From the NCBI GenBank assembly GCA_963732845.1, contig CAVTBE010000020.1:62001-126000 (forward strand): a stretch of DNA of 64,000 bases, given 5' to 3'. This document shows, piece by piece, positions 32,561 through 41,425 of this stretch. The first letter of the stretch is position 1. Each line of letters starts with the position of its first letter. The translations under genes were made by a program, and so were the position numbers. Source of the DNA: CAVSRC01 sp963732845 (lineage in GTDB: Bacteria > Pseudomonadota > Alphaproteobacteria > Rhizobiales > Kaistiaceae). The notes beneath the pieces were generated by a model. The model made no database searches, had not been told where the DNA came from, and was given only the letters and a program-made list of their open reading frames with translations.

Positions 32561-32596
32561 TATCTAGTATACCAGAAATATGTGATATACTAGATA
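32561..32596. promoter_or_regulatory. Inverted-repeat operator between dctP and its GntR regulator
   Basis: Perfect 11-base arms, TATCTAGTATA at 32561-32571 and TATACTAGATA at 32586-32596, 14 bases apart. The left arm runs into TAGTATACCA, which fits the FCD-GntR pattern TNGT-N2-ACNA. The right arm gives the related TAGTATATCA on the other strand. Two dimer sites in a divergent promoter are implied. Confidence 0.65.
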
Positions 32597-32733
32597 TGCA
32601 ATGCTCGCAAGAGGCGAACCTTGCACGCCAGCGCCAATCCATCGCTGCAGGCTGCGGTTTGGGTCGCACCGCGGGCGGCAACATGCGACAAGCAGCGCCA
32701 GCCAGACTCACGACGCAGACAGGGAATAAGACG

Positions 32734-33537
32734 GTGGCAGTGCGAGGCATCCAGACGGGGGCAAACCCGGACCGGAAGAAACAGAAGCGCAAGCCGCGGG
32801 CGCGCAATGCGCCGCCGAAGATGACCAGCCAGGCGCGCCTGTCGGACAGCCCCAAGAACTCGCAGCTCGTCTATCGCGATCTGCTCGAGGCGATCATCTC
32901 GATGAAGCTGGTGCCGGGCACGCCTATCCTCGAACGGGAGATAACCGAGCGCTACGGCATCAGCCGGACGCCGGTGCGCGAGGCGGTGCTGCGGCTGGCG
33001 CGCGACCGCCTCGTCGACGTGATTCCGAAGTCGGGCACCTTTGTCGCCCGCATTCCGTTCTCCGACCTGCGCGAGGCGATCGTCGCGCGCGGAGCGCTGG
33101 AGGCGGTGACGGTGAGGGCGGCGACCGAAAAGGCGAGCGAGAGCCAGATCATGGCGCTGCGCGCGATCGTCCAGCGCCAGCGCGAAACGGCCGAGGCCGG
33201 CCAGGAGGAAGCCTTTCACAAGGCCGACGACGCCTTCCACGCGGCAATCGCCGCGGCGGGCCGCCTGCCCGGCATCTGGAACATGATCCAGCAGATCAAG
33301 ATCCAGGTCGAACGCTACCGTCGCCTGACCCTGCCCCAGCCGGGGCGCATGATGCGGGTGGTCGGCGAGCATACCGACGTGCTCGACGCCATCGCGCGGC
33401 GCAACGCCGATGAGGCGGTCGAGTGCATGACGCTGCACCTCAACAAGCTCAAGCTCGACACCGCCATCTTCCGCGACATGTGGCCGGATTATTTCATCTA
33501 CGACGCGGACGTCGACGGCGACATCGTCACCCACTGA
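32734..33537 (+). CDS. GntR family regulator, FCD subfamily (TRAP operon)
   Basis: A regulator of about 267 residues. The winged helix is SQLVYRDLLEAIISMKLVPGTPILEREITERYGISRTPVREAVLRLARDRLVDVIPKSGTFVARI. The FCD domain follows, with metal ligands in EAFHKADDAFHAAIAAAG and VVGEHTDVLDAIARRNADEAVECMTLHL. I take GTG 32734 as start because AGGGA is eight bases ahead. Upstream in-frame starts at 32596 and 32683 are possible, but the first overlaps the operator; ATG 32821 would also give a full domain set. The lysine/arginine-rich N-terminus (NPDRKKQKRKPRARN) is unusual. It likely represses dctPQM. Confidence 0.87.
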   Translation: MAVRGIQTGANPDRKKQKRKPRARNAPPKMTSQARLSDSPKNSQLVYRDLLEAIISMKLVPGTPILEREITERYGISRTPVREAVLRLARDRLVDVIPKSGTFVARIPFSDLREAIVARGALEAVTVRAATEKASESQIMALRAIVQRQRETAEAGQEEAFHKADDAFHAAIAAAGRLPGIWNMIQQIKIQVERYRRLTLPQPGRMMRVVGEHTDVLDAIARRNADEAVECMTLHLNKLKLDTAIFRDMWPDYFIYDADVDGDIVTH

Positions 33538-33627
33538 ACCGGCAAGGCGTTCGGCACCTCACGCCGCAGCCGCCCGATCGGCTTCGGCCGGCCAAACCCA
33601 ATCGCCTGCGCGGCCGCCATCCAGTCG

Positions 33628-34590
33628 CTAACGCGCCGAACTCGCCTGTGCCATGATGTACTGAGACACAATGGCATCGACGCTCTCGTCGCCGGTGAAG
33701 CCGAGCGCCAGCGCACGGCCGACGTCGAATGCCCCCGGCCAACTGCAGACGATGTCCTTGATCCGCTCATCTTCCTGATGGCGAGCCAATGCGCGCGCCT
33801 TGGCTCCGCCGAGGCGGGCCAGACTGTCGAGCATCTGAGCCGGCGTCACCGTCAGTCCGGGCAGGTCGAGGATACGTCGGCCTGCCAGGGCGGCCGACGA
33901 CAGGGACGCGGCGCGGACCAGGTTGCGAATCACCGCATCGGGCGAACTGATCCACAGACGCGTGTCGAGCGGCACCGGACAGACGCTCTCGATGCCGGCA
34001 ACCGGTTCGCGGATGATGCCGCTGACGAAGGACGAGGCGGCGGAGTTGGGCTTGCCGGGACGAACCGAAATCGTCGGCAGGCGGCAGACGATCCCGTCGA
34101 TGAAGCCCCGGCGGGAATACTCGCTCACCAGCAGTTCCCCGATCGCCTTTTCCGCTCCGTAGGAGGACTGCGGCTGCAGCGCCATGTTTTCGGGAACGAC
34201 CTCGGGCATGGGACCGCCAAACACAGCCAGCGAGCTGCCGAAGACGAAGCGCGGAGGTCGCGCGGGTTGTTTTCGGCAGGCTTCCAGCAAAGTCCGGGTG
34301 CCATCGACGTTCACCTGCATGCCGATGTCGAACTCGGCTTCCGCCTGGCCACTCAGGACGGCCGCCAGGTGATAGACGACATCGACGTCGCGCTCGACCA
34401 CCGTCTCCAGGAACGCCGGATCGTTGATGGAACCGGTGCGGCTTTCGATGCGGGGATCCGAGAGATCGCAGGGGCCAATATCGACGGCCATGACCTTCGA
34501 CACGCCAATTCCGGCATTGGCCGCATCGAGAAGAGCCGTAATCAATCGCCGGCCGAGAAAGCCGGCCGCACCCGTGACGAGTACCTTCAT
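33628..34590 (-). CDS. denD: D-erythronate dehydrogenase
   Basis: A 320-residue NAD-dependent short-chain dehydrogenase of the extended epimerase type. The Rossmann motif TGAAGFLGRRL is at residues 6-16 and the catalytic SSYGAEKAIGELLVSEYSRRGFIDGIVCRLPTISVRPGKPNSAASSFVSGIIREPVAG region contains YxxxK. The PGKPN-AASSF-S-IIREP block is diagnostic for DenD, which oxidises D-erythronate to 2-oxo-tetronate. It is the last gene of a minus-strand operon with otnI, otnC and otnK, the set shown to degrade four-carbon acid sugars. A PGCDL-like variant of the NAD-specificity strand is VMAVDIGPCDL. Confidence 0.92.
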   Translation of the reverse strand: MKVLVTGAAGFLGRRLITALLDAANAGIGVSKVMAVDIGPCDLSDPRIESRTGSINDPAFLETVVERDVDVVYHLAAVLSGQAEAEFDIGMQVNVDGTRTLLEACRKQPARPPRFVFGSSLAVFGGPMPEVVPENMALQPQSSYGAEKAIGELLVSEYSRRGFIDGIVCRLPTISVRPGKPNSAASSFVSGIIREPVAGIESVCPVPLDTRLWISSPDAVIRNLVRAASLSSAALAGRRILDLPGLTVTPAQMLDSLARLGGAKARALARHQEDERIKDIVCSWPGAFDVGRALALGFTGDESVDAIVSQYIMAQASSAR

Positions 34591-34666
34591 CGTTTCGTTT
34601 CTTTCCTAGTCTGACCCTGCCCCGGATTCATGGAGCCCTCTGGCGCCGCAGCGCGCCGCGGTCCTG

Positions 34667-35433
34667 TCACCGGTCCAGCGCCTGCAACCAGCCGAGACCG
34701 GCTTCGGTATCGCCGCGCGGATTGTATTCGCAGCCGATCCAGCCGGAATAGCCAATCCGGTCGAGGGTTTCGAAGATGTGCGGGAAGAAGACCTCTCCTT
34801 CGTCGGGTTCGTGCCGATCCGGCACCGAGGCGATCTGCACGTGCCCGATGGCCGAGCCCATCTTCTCGGTAAGGCGGGTGAGGTCCCCATCCATGATCTG
34901 CGCATGATAATAGTCGAGCTGCACGCCGACATTCTCCAGGTCGACCTCGTCAAGCAGATCGACGGCTTCCATCTGGTGAGAGATGAAATAGCCCGGCATG
35001 TCGCGCACGTTGAGCGGTTCGACGACAATGATGATGCCGTCCTTGGCGGCCAATTCCGCGGAATAGCGGATATTGTCGAGGAAGGTGCGCCGACATTCCG
35101 CACGATCCGCGCCAGCCGGAATGATGCCGGACATCGCGTGCACGCGCTTGCACCCCATTGCGCGGGCGTATTCCAGGGCCGTCTGCGCCGCCGCACGGAA
35201 CTCGTCGCGGCGCGCGGGCAATGCCGCCGTACCGCGATCGCCATGCGCCCAGTCACCGGGCGCACCTGGGTCAGACCGAAGCGCTCGAGACGTCGGACCA
35301 GGTCGCGCTTCTCGTGCTCATACGGGAACAGGCATTCGACGGCCTTGAAACCGGCTCCGGCGGCCCGCTCGAAGCGATCCAGGAACGGCACTTGTCCGAA
35401 CAGGGTCGTCAAATTCGCAGCGAATTGCACCAT
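34667..35433 (-). pseudogene. otnI: 2-oxo-tetronate isomerase (hydroxypyruvate isomerase family), frameshifted
   Basis: A TIM-barrel isomerase that converts 2-oxo-tetronate to 3-oxo-tetronate. The start MVQFAANLTTLFGQVPFLDRFERAAGAGFKAVECLFPYEHEKRDLVRRLERFGLTQV is intact. Near 35263 the frame changes. The other frame continues APGDWAHGDRGTAALPARRDEFRAAAQTALEYARAMGCKRVHAMSG and reads to the stop at 34667. Relatives have LFNAPPGDW here, so about ten bases seem missing. The metal ligands are visible downstream (VVEPLN, LDYYHAQ, HVQIAS, GCEYNPRG). Either a real loss of function, which would block the pathway, or an assembly error. Confidence 0.85.
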
Positions 35434-35436
35434 TGA

Positions 35437-36069
35437 TTACCTCCTCCTCAGCTCGGAAATCTCTTCGTCGGTGAGGTATCGGATGCTCTCGCCACGCAGG
35501 ACGAAGAAGAGCCGTGCGGTCTCCTCAAGTTCCTCGGCATTGTCGACGGCTTCGTCGAGCGAGCGGCCGAGCACGACCGGCCCATGCGAGCTCAGGAGGA
35601 AGGCCTGCGCATCGGTGCGCCGGGCCAGATCTTCCAATTCCTCGGCAATTCTCCGGTCGCCCGGAGGGTAGTAGGACACAACCGGCAGGCTGCCGACGCG
35701 CATCACGTAATAGGGAGAGAAAGCCCGCAGGGCGTTGTTGCGATCGAGACCGGTCAGGCAGGACAGCGCCGTCAGGAAGGTCGAATGCAGGTGAACCACC
35801 GCCTGGGCCTCGGGCCGGGCGCGGTAGAGAGCGAGATGGAAACGCAGCTCCTTCGAGGGCTTGCTGCCGCGGTGAAGCGTTCCATCGCCGTCGACTTCCG
35901 AGATGGCGTCGGGCTGCAGGCGTCCGAAATTGCTGCCGGTCGGCGTGATCAGAAAACGCTCTTCCGGCAGGCGCACGGAGATATTGCCGGCGCCACCGAC
36001 GACGAAGCGGCGGTCGAACAGCGTCTTGCCAAGCTGACAGATGCGCTCACGAATGGACGCGTTGCTCAT
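35437..36069 (-). CDS. otnC: 3-oxo-tetronate 4-phosphate decarboxylase (class II aldolase family)
   Basis: A 210-residue zinc-dependent class II aldolase/adducin-type enzyme starting MSNASIRERICQLGKTLFDRRFVVGGAGNISVRLPEERFLITPTGSNFGRLQPD. Metal-binding histidines are in AVVHLHSTFLTAL and LLSSHGPVVLGRS. The substrate-phosphate loop is GGAGNISVR. OtnC releases carbon dioxide from 3-oxo-tetronate 4-phosphate to give dihydroxyacetone phosphate, which enters glycolysis. It overlaps otnK by four bases and precedes otnI by three. Confidence 0.9.
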   Translation of the reverse strand: MSNASIRERICQLGKTLFDRRFVVGGAGNISVRLPEERFLITPTGSNFGRLQPDAISEVDGDGTLHRGSKPSKELRFHLALYRARPEAQAVVHLHSTFLTALSCLTGLDRNNALRAFSPYYVMRVGSLPVVSYYPPGDRRIAEELEDLARRTDAQAFLLSSHGPVVLGRSLDEAVDNAEELEETARLFFVLRGESIRYLTDEEISELRRR

Positions 36070-37319
36070 GAGCCCATGTCCTGACAGTCGAAGAAGAAGC
36101 GTTCCTGCCCGAAATTCCCCGATTTGAGGGCCAGCGACCAAGGCTTGCCAACGGCGCGCACCCACGGCACGCCCGGTGCGATCGCAGGCCCTATGGACAG
36201 GGCCCTGATGCCGAGAGCCTGCACGACGGCGCCCGATGTCTCGCCGCCGGCGACGACGAAGCGATCGAAACCGGCCTCGGCAAGCCTGGCGGAAAGAGCC
36301 GCAAAGGTCGCTTCGATGGCGGTGCTCGCCGTCGCCCCGAACTCCTGCTGAACGGCCCGCAGGCTGTCCGGGTCGGTGGTGGCGTAGACCAGCGGCGCCC
36401 AGCGGCCGCCGCGATTGGCGAGCGCCCAGTCGGCCAGCGTCTCGGCATAGGCCGGATCGTCCAGGCAGCGGCGAACGTCGACTGCGTGGGCCGGCGCCTC
36501 GGATCTGTACGCGGCGACCTGGGCATTGGTCATCTGCGAACAGGACCCGGCCAGAATGACCGCATCGCGCCCGATGGGGCGGCCGGCATCGGCGGCATGG
36601 GCCGGATCCGCGAGCCGGTCCACCCAGGTCTTCGCCATCCCCGCCGCCAGTCCGGAGCCACCGGTCACCAGCGGCAGATCGGCGACTGCCTGCCCGAGAA
36701 CGTCGAGATGGGCGGTCTTCAGCGTGTCGAGTACGGCGTAGCGGTGTCCTGCCCGGCGATGGCGGTCCATCATGCGGCGCACTGCCGCCACGCCCTCGTC
36801 GATCGCGTCCGCGGTGACGACCGCGCAGGTTCCGGCGGCCTGCTCCTGCATCAGGCGAACCAGGCTGCTATCCGTCATCGGGTTGATCGGATGATGGCGC
36901 ATCCCCAACTCGGCCAGCGGTACGCCGCCGACGAACAGATAGCCGTTGTAGACCGTGCGGCCGTTGACCGGCAGACCGGGGCAGACCACGGTGAAGTCGT
37001 CTCGCAGAGCGTCGAGCAGCGCGTCGGCGACCGGACCGATATTGCCGTCCCTGGTGCTGTCGAAGGTCGAGCAGTATTTCTGGAACACCTGCGGGCAGCC
37101 GCGCCGTTGCAGCCATGCCAGCGAAGCGAGGCTGTCGGCAACAGCCTGCGGCGCCGGGCAGGATCGCGACTTCAGGCTGATGACGACCGCTTCGGCACCG
37201 ACGTCCATCTCGTCGGAAGGCGTACCGATGATCTGGGTGGTGGAGACGCCATTGGCGACAAGGAAACCGGCGATATCCGTCGCCCCGGTGAAGTCGTCCG
37301 CAATAACCCCGAGAAGCAC
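36066..37319 (-). CDS. otnK: 3-oxo-tetronate 4-kinase
   Basis: A 417-residue four-carbon acid sugar kinase (DUF1537 family). N-terminal MLLGVIADDFTGATDIAGFLVANGVSTTQIIG contains the DDFTGATD substrate motif. KYCSTFDSTRDGNIGPVADAL and CPGLPVNGRTVYNGYLFVGGVPLAELGMRHHPINPMTDSSLVRLM are typical of OtnK. The C-terminal nucleotide-binding half has VAGGETSGAVVQALGIRALSIGPAIAPGVPWV. It phosphorylates 3-oxo-tetronate before OtnC acts. Preceded about 100 bases upstream by the ABC ATPase gene of the same operon. Confidence 0.93.
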   Translation of the reverse strand: MLLGVIADDFTGATDIAGFLVANGVSTTQIIGTPSDEMDVGAEAVVISLKSRSCPAPQAVADSLASLAWLQRRGCPQVFQKYCSTFDSTRDGNIGPVADALLDALRDDFTVVCPGLPVNGRTVYNGYLFVGGVPLAELGMRHHPINPMTDSSLVRLMQEQAAGTCAVVTADAIDEGVAAVRRMMDRHRRAGHRYAVLDTLKTAHLDVLGQAVADLPLVTGGSGLAAGMAKTWVDRLADPAHAADAGRPIGRDAVILAGSCSQMTNAQVAAYRSEAPAHAVDVRRCLDDPAYAETLADWALANRGGRWAPLVYATTDPDSLRAVQQEFGATASTAIEATFAALSARLAEAGFDRFVVAGGETSGAVVQALGIRALSIGPAIAPGVPWVRAVGKPWSLALKSGNFGQERFFFDCQDMGS

Positions 37320-37421
37320 TGGTATCTCCTCTCACATCTGCACAATTTCGACCCGGCGCGGCGTCTGACGTCGGTCGGCCGGCGCGATCCGCCAAACGCC
37401 AGAGCGCGACGGCCGGATGGA

Positions 37422-38492
37422 TCAATGGATACGCTGGCCACTCTCTGAATCAAAGAGATGGAGGTGGGCGACATCCGGCAGCAGGTGAATGGTTTGTCCC
37501 GGCTTGACGTCGACGCGGTCGTGAAACAGCGCCGCCACCGCATTGCCGGCAATGCGCGTGTTGACCTGGGTTTCGGAACCGGTTGGCTCGACCACGACCA
37601 CATCCGCCGGGATGCCGGCGGGATCGACCACAAGATGCTGCGGCCGGAACCCCAATATTGCCTTCTGGCCAACCTTCAGACTATGGAGATCGGACGGAAG
37701 CTGCAGCGTGAATCCTCCGTCGTCGGTCATGAAGCCCGGCTGGTCGCCGCCGTGGACGACACCCTTCATGAAGTTCATCGGAGGCGAGCCAATGAAGCCG
37801 GCAACGAACTGGCTCTCCGGGCAATCGTAGAGCTCAAGTGGCGTGCCAATCTGCTCGATGACGCCCGCCTGCATCACCACAATCCTGTCGGCAAGCGTCA
37901 TCGCCTCGATCTGGTCGTGCGTCACATAGATCGTTGTGGTCTTCAGGCGCTGGTGCAGTTCCTTGATCTCGCCGCGCATCTGAACGCGCAGCTTGGCATC
38001 GAGGTTCGAGAGCGGCTCGTCGAAGAGGAACACCAGGGGATCACGGACGATTGCCCGTCCCATCGCAACACGCTGGCGCTGCCCGCCGGACAACTGGCGC
38101 GGAAAGCGGTCCAGCAGTTCGTCGAGTCCCAGAATTTTCGACGCCCGATCGACCCGCTGGGCGATCTCCTCCTTCGGCACATGGTTCAGCCGCAGCGAAA
38201 ACGACATGTTCTTGGCCACGCTCATGTGCGGGTAGAGCGCGTAGTCCTGAAACACCATCGCGATGTCGCGATTCTTCGGCTCGATCTCGTTGATGATCCG
38301 CGCGCCGATCGAGATTTCCCCGGCCGTGATCGTCTCCAAGCCGGCGGTCATGCGCAGCAACGTCGATTTTCCACAGCCGGATGGCCCGACAAGGGCGAGA
38401 AACTCGCCGTCGTCGATATCCAGATCCAGACCGTGAATGACCTCGACGGCACCGAAGCTTTTCCGGATCGCCCGCATCCCGACCGCTGCCAT
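37422..38492 (-). CDS. ABC importer ATPase, carbohydrate type (UgpC/MsmK-like)
   Basis: A 356-residue ATPase starting MAAVGMRAIRKSFGAVEVIHGLDLDIDDGEFLALVGPSGCGKSTLLRM, with Walker A GPSGCGKST near residue 38. The signature is LSGGQRQRVAMGRAIVRDP, Walker B VFLFDEPLSNLDAKLR and the switch His VTHDQIEAM. The C-terminal TOBE/OB part (about 235-356) matches UgpC/MalK ATPases that energise CUT1 sugar importers. It serves the permeases at 39551-41358 and the binding protein at 41426-42784. The substrate is presumably the four-carbon acid sugar or a precursor processed by the otn genes. Confidence 0.9.
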   Translation of the reverse strand: MAAVGMRAIRKSFGAVEVIHGLDLDIDDGEFLALVGPSGCGKSTLLRMTAGLETITAGEISIGARIINEIEPKNRDIAMVFQDYALYPHMSVAKNMSFSLRLNHVPKEEIAQRVDRASKILGLDELLDRFPRQLSGGQRQRVAMGRAIVRDPLVFLFDEPLSNLDAKLRVQMRGEIKELHQRLKTTTIYVTHDQIEAMTLADRIVVMQAGVIEQIGTPLELYDCPESQFVAGFIGSPPMNFMKGVVHGGDQPGFMTDDGGFTLQLPSDLHSLKVGQKAILGFRPQHLVVDPAGIPADVVVVEPTGSETQVNTRIAGNAVAALFHDRVDVKPGQTIHLLPDVAHLHLFDSESGQRIH

Positions 38493-38565
38493 TGTTCTCT
38501 CCTGATCTTTTCCGGTGCCTAGTTGAAGAAGTCCCTGTCTTCTTCCGCGAGATGGGGGAAAGCGG

Positions 38566-39540
38566 TCATCCGACAGGCGGTTGCCGGTCCGTCGCGCGCA
38601 GGAGAAGTTCGCTGACGAACTGCCCCAGGGTGCTTGCGGCCGGTCCGCCCCGTGCCATCCAGGCCTCGACGAGCTGCGCCGGCAGGCGACCGTCGGCACT
38701 CAGGCCCTGCGGCCACATCGGTGCCGGACGCACCACCTCGAAGTCGAAGGGTTCGTAGGGCAGATTCAGAGGACGCGGCGGACGCGGCGGCCGGCCGAGC
38801 AGAAGCCGACGCAGGTTCTTGCCACGATAGCCGGCCAGCTCGTCGTCCGAAGGGCCGAAACGCTCGATCCATGACGCGGCATCCGCCACGTTCTCGTCGC
38901 GCCAATACAATGCCGGCACCTCGCTGCCCCACATCAGGCGCCGCCAGCCGACGTGCCGGATGAGCGCCTCGGTCCAGGCCTGGCCGAGTTGCGCTTCGAA
39001 CAGAGTCTGGCGGGAAACCGCGACGTAGAACCGCGGATGCTGGAACAGGGCGCGGACGGCTGCGTCGTTCTCGAAGACATCCGGCGTTGTCGGGCCCGCC
39101 ATGTGCGGGCTGATGACGGCGCAGTCCGGATGCGCATTCAGGAACGCAACGAGGAGTCCGGCCGCCGGCGCAAGGCCGTGCGGGCCTGCGACAACCAGCG
39201 GAATTCCCCGGCGCTCGGCAAAGACATCCAAAATGAACGGGTCATCGACGACGCGCTCGACGGCCAGGCGCATGCCCTCGAACCCGGCATCAAACTGGGC
39301 GTGCAGCCCGGCCTCGATCTGTGCCCGGCCGGCGCCAAGCGCCAGACCGAAGATCCGGAAGCGGTGCGGCGCCATGACGTAGGCCCGATGTGCCTCGCGC
39401 AGGTCCGGACAACTCTCGAAGGGGCAGACCACAGCCAGGTCGATGCCATCGGCATCCATCGCGGCAAGGGCGATCTCGGCGCTCTGAAACCGTGGCACAC
39501 CGATGTGGGCGTAGCCGTCCGCCAGGAGACCACGTTCCAT
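38566..39540 (-). CDS. Amidohydrolase-2 family protein (lactonase-like) with altered metal-site motifs
   Basis: A 324-residue protein resembling the amidohydrolase/2-pyrone-dicarboxylate lactonase group (COG3618-like): AMDADGIDLAVVCPFESCPDLREAHRAYVMAPHRFRIFGLALG and LMWGSEVPALYWRDENVADAASWIERFGPSDDELAGYRGKNLRRLLLG. In active members the first strand carries D-x-H-x-H and the last G-S-D. Here the equivalents read DGYAHIG and WGSEVP, so one of the two first-strand histidines is missing and the terminal Asp is Glu. It lies inside the ABC/otn operon between ATPase and permease. A lactonase or decarboxylase for the imported sugar acid is plausible, but the altered residues make activity uncertain. 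Confidence 0.7.
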   Translation of the reverse strand: MERGLLADGYAHIGVPRFQSAEIALAAMDADGIDLAVVCPFESCPDLREAHRAYVMAPHRFRIFGLALGAGRAQIEAGLHAQFDAGFEGMRLAVERVVDDPFILDVFAERRGIPLVVAGPHGLAPAAGLLVAFLNAHPDCAVISPHMAGPTTPDVFENDAAVRALFQHPRFYVAVSRQTLFEAQLGQAWTEALIRHVGWRRLMWGSEVPALYWRDENVADAASWIERFGPSDDELAGYRGKNLRRLLLGRPPRPPRPLNLPYEPFDFEVVRPAPMWPQGLSADGRLPAQLVEAWMARGGPAASTLGQFVSELLLRATDRQPPVG

Positions 39541-39550
39541 CCGACCGCCC

Positions 39551-40393
39551 CTATTTGACCGCGCCGGCGGTAAGGCCGCTGCTCACGAAGCGCTGGGCTC
39601 CGAAATACAGGATGAGCACCGGGATACCGATCAACGCCGATCCCGCCATGAGCTGGTTCCACGGCAGGGTGTCGCCATTCATCAGGCTGTAGAGAGTGAC
39701 TTGGGCGGTCTGCTTCGAGGGCGCCTGCATCAGCACCTGCGCGAACAAGAACTCGTTCCACGAAGTCGTGAATGTGAAGATGGTCGAGGCCGCGATACCC
39801 GGGGCGGCGAGCGGGATGACCACGTAGAAGATGCTCTGCAGGCGACTGCAGCCATCGATGCGCGCGGCGTCCTCCAGCGAACGGGGGATCGTGATGAAAT
39901 AGGACCGCAGCATCCAGATCGCGAACGGAATGCTGAAGACCTGGTAGGCGAGAATCAGCCCGATATAGCTGTCGAGCAGGCCGAGCTGCTCGAACTGCAG
40001 ATAGATCGGGATGAACATCAGGACGCCGGGAAAGACGTAGCAGCCGAACACCAGCCCGGAAAAGGTGTCGCGCCCCCTGAAGGACAGCCGGGTCAGGGCA
40101 TAGGCGGCGCTGGTGCCGGCCAGAACCGACAGGAAGGTAGCCCCAACCGCCGCGATCAGGCTGTTCACGATGGTCATCATGAACGGCGCGCGCGTGCCGG
40201 TGGAATTCATCAGGCTCTTGTAGGCCGCCAGTGTCGGATGGTTTGGAAAGAAAGTCGGATTCCTCTGGAAGACTTCGGCGTTGGGTTTGAAGGACGTGTT
40301 CAGCATCCAGTACACCGGGAACAGGATCAGAACCGCGATGACAGCCAGGAGCACGAACTTTCCGACGCGCTCCAGTGTTTTTCCGCCCGTCAT
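39551..40393 (-). CDS. ABC permease, CUT1 sugar type (MalG/UgpE-like)
   Basis: A 280-residue permease with six membrane helices, starting MTGGKTLERVGKFVLLAVIAVLILFPVYWMLNTSFKPNAEVFQRNPTFFP. The EAA loop is LEDAARIDGCSRLQSIFYVVIPLAAPGI (near residues 185-210), coupling to the UgpC-like ATPase. The C-terminus AQRFVSSGLTAGAVK is the typical MalG-type ending. It overlaps the partner permease by four bases. Confidence 0.92.
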   Translation of the reverse strand: MTGGKTLERVGKFVLLAVIAVLILFPVYWMLNTSFKPNAEVFQRNPTFFPNHPTLAAYKSLMNSTGTRAPFMMTIVNSLIAAVGATFLSVLAGTSAAYALTRLSFRGRDTFSGLVFGCYVFPGVLMFIPIYLQFEQLGLLDSYIGLILAYQVFSIPFAIWMLRSYFITIPRSLEDAARIDGCSRLQSIFYVVIPLAAPGIAASTIFTFTTSWNEFLFAQVLMQAPSKQTAQVTLYSLMNGDTLPWNQLMAGSALIGIPVLILYFGAQRFVSSGLTAGAVK

Positions 40394-41358
40394 GTCGATA
40401 TCTCCTGCCGCTTCCGCATGGCGCGCACGAGCATCACGATCATCAGCACGATCAGCGGGAGAACGATGACCGACACCGCCGCGGCCCGTCCAAGATTGGC
40501 GTAGCCCCTGAACGCCTCGCCATAGGTGTAGATCGGAATCGTCGTGGTGATGTTCGACGGTCCGCCGCCGGTGAGCACGAAGATCGTGGTGAAGCTGTTC
40601 ATGGTCCACACCGTGGACAGCAGTGTGGTCACGGTGAGCACCGGCATGATCGAAGGCACCGTGATGTGGATGAACTTCTGCAGGCTGTTCGCCCCATCGA
40701 GATCAGCCGCCTCGTAAAGCTTGTCGTCGATTGTCTGGAGAGCGGCGAGCAGCGTCAGGGTGAAGAACGGAAAGCCGCGCCAGATGTTGACGGCGATTAC
40801 CGTCGGCATGGCGAGGTGCGGATCGGAGAGATAGTAGATGTTCTGTTCGATCAGCCCGAATCCGCGCAGGATCGCGTTGAGCGCACCGACATTGCCGTCG
40901 AGCAGCCAGACGAACCCCATCGCCGAGGTGATCTCCGGCAACGCCCACGGAATCAGCACCACGACCCGCAGAATATCGCGTCCCGGGAAGTACCGGTTGA
41001 GCGCCATGGCCACGGTCAGGCCGATGATCAGCTTCATGACAATCGAGAAGAACACGAAATAGAACGTGTTCAACGCCGAGTGCCAGAACTGGGGATCGAC
41101 CAGAGTGTCGATGTAGTTCGCCAGGCCGGAAAAGGTCCCCGGGGCGCCGATCGGCTTGTCGTAGAAGCTGAGGATCACCGCCTGGACGAATGGAAACAGC
41201 AGCACGAAAGAGAGCAGCAGGATCGCCGGCGCCAGGAAGGCGTAGCCCGACAACGTTTCGCGTCCTTTCATGTTCGTTCCGCGACGGCGCGAAACCGCGG
41301 TCGGCTGCTGAACGGACACTGGGCTTCTGGCTAGGACGTCGTTCACTCGCGGCTCCAC
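40390..41358 (-). CDS. ABC permease, CUT1 sugar type (MalF/UgpA-like)
   Basis: A permease of about 293-322 residues. The membrane part begins LSGYAFLAPAILLLSFVLLFPFVQAVILSFYDKPIGAPGTFSGLANYIDTLVDPQFWHSALNTFYFV. The EAA loop is YEAADLDGANSLQKFIHITVPSIMPVLTV. The start may be GTG 41358 or ATG 41271; the latter gives MKGRETLSGYAF, closer to the family norm. It pairs with the MalG-like permease and receives substrate from the Tat-exported binding protein. Confidence 0.9.
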   Translation of the reverse strand: MEPRVNDVLARSPVSVQQPTAVSRRRGTNMKGRETLSGYAFLAPAILLLSFVLLFPFVQAVILSFYDKPIGAPGTFSGLANYIDTLVDPQFWHSALNTFYFVFFSIVMKLIIGLTVAMALNRYFPGRDILRVVVLIPWALPEITSAMGFVWLLDGNVGALNAILRGFGLIEQNIYYLSDPHLAMPTVIAVNIWRGFPFFTLTLLAALQTIDDKLYEAADLDGANSLQKFIHITVPSIMPVLTVTTLLSTVWTMNSFTTIFVLTGGGPSNITTTIPIYTYGEAFRGYANLGRAAAVSVIVLPLIVLMIVMLVRAMRKRQEIST

Positions 41359-41372
41359 CTCGCGTCGCTGCG

Positions 41373-41406
41373 CGCCGGGCGTCCGGCCTTGGCCAGACGC
41401 CCGGCG
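41373..41406 (-). terminator. Stem-loop between binding protein and permease genes
   Basis: Eleven-base arms (CGCCGGGCGTC and its complement) with a 12-base loop, 20 bases after the binding-protein stop and without a U-tract. Likely an mRNA-stabilising or attenuating stem. Confidence 0.55.
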
Positions 41407-41425
41407 TATTCCGAATTCAGCAGGG

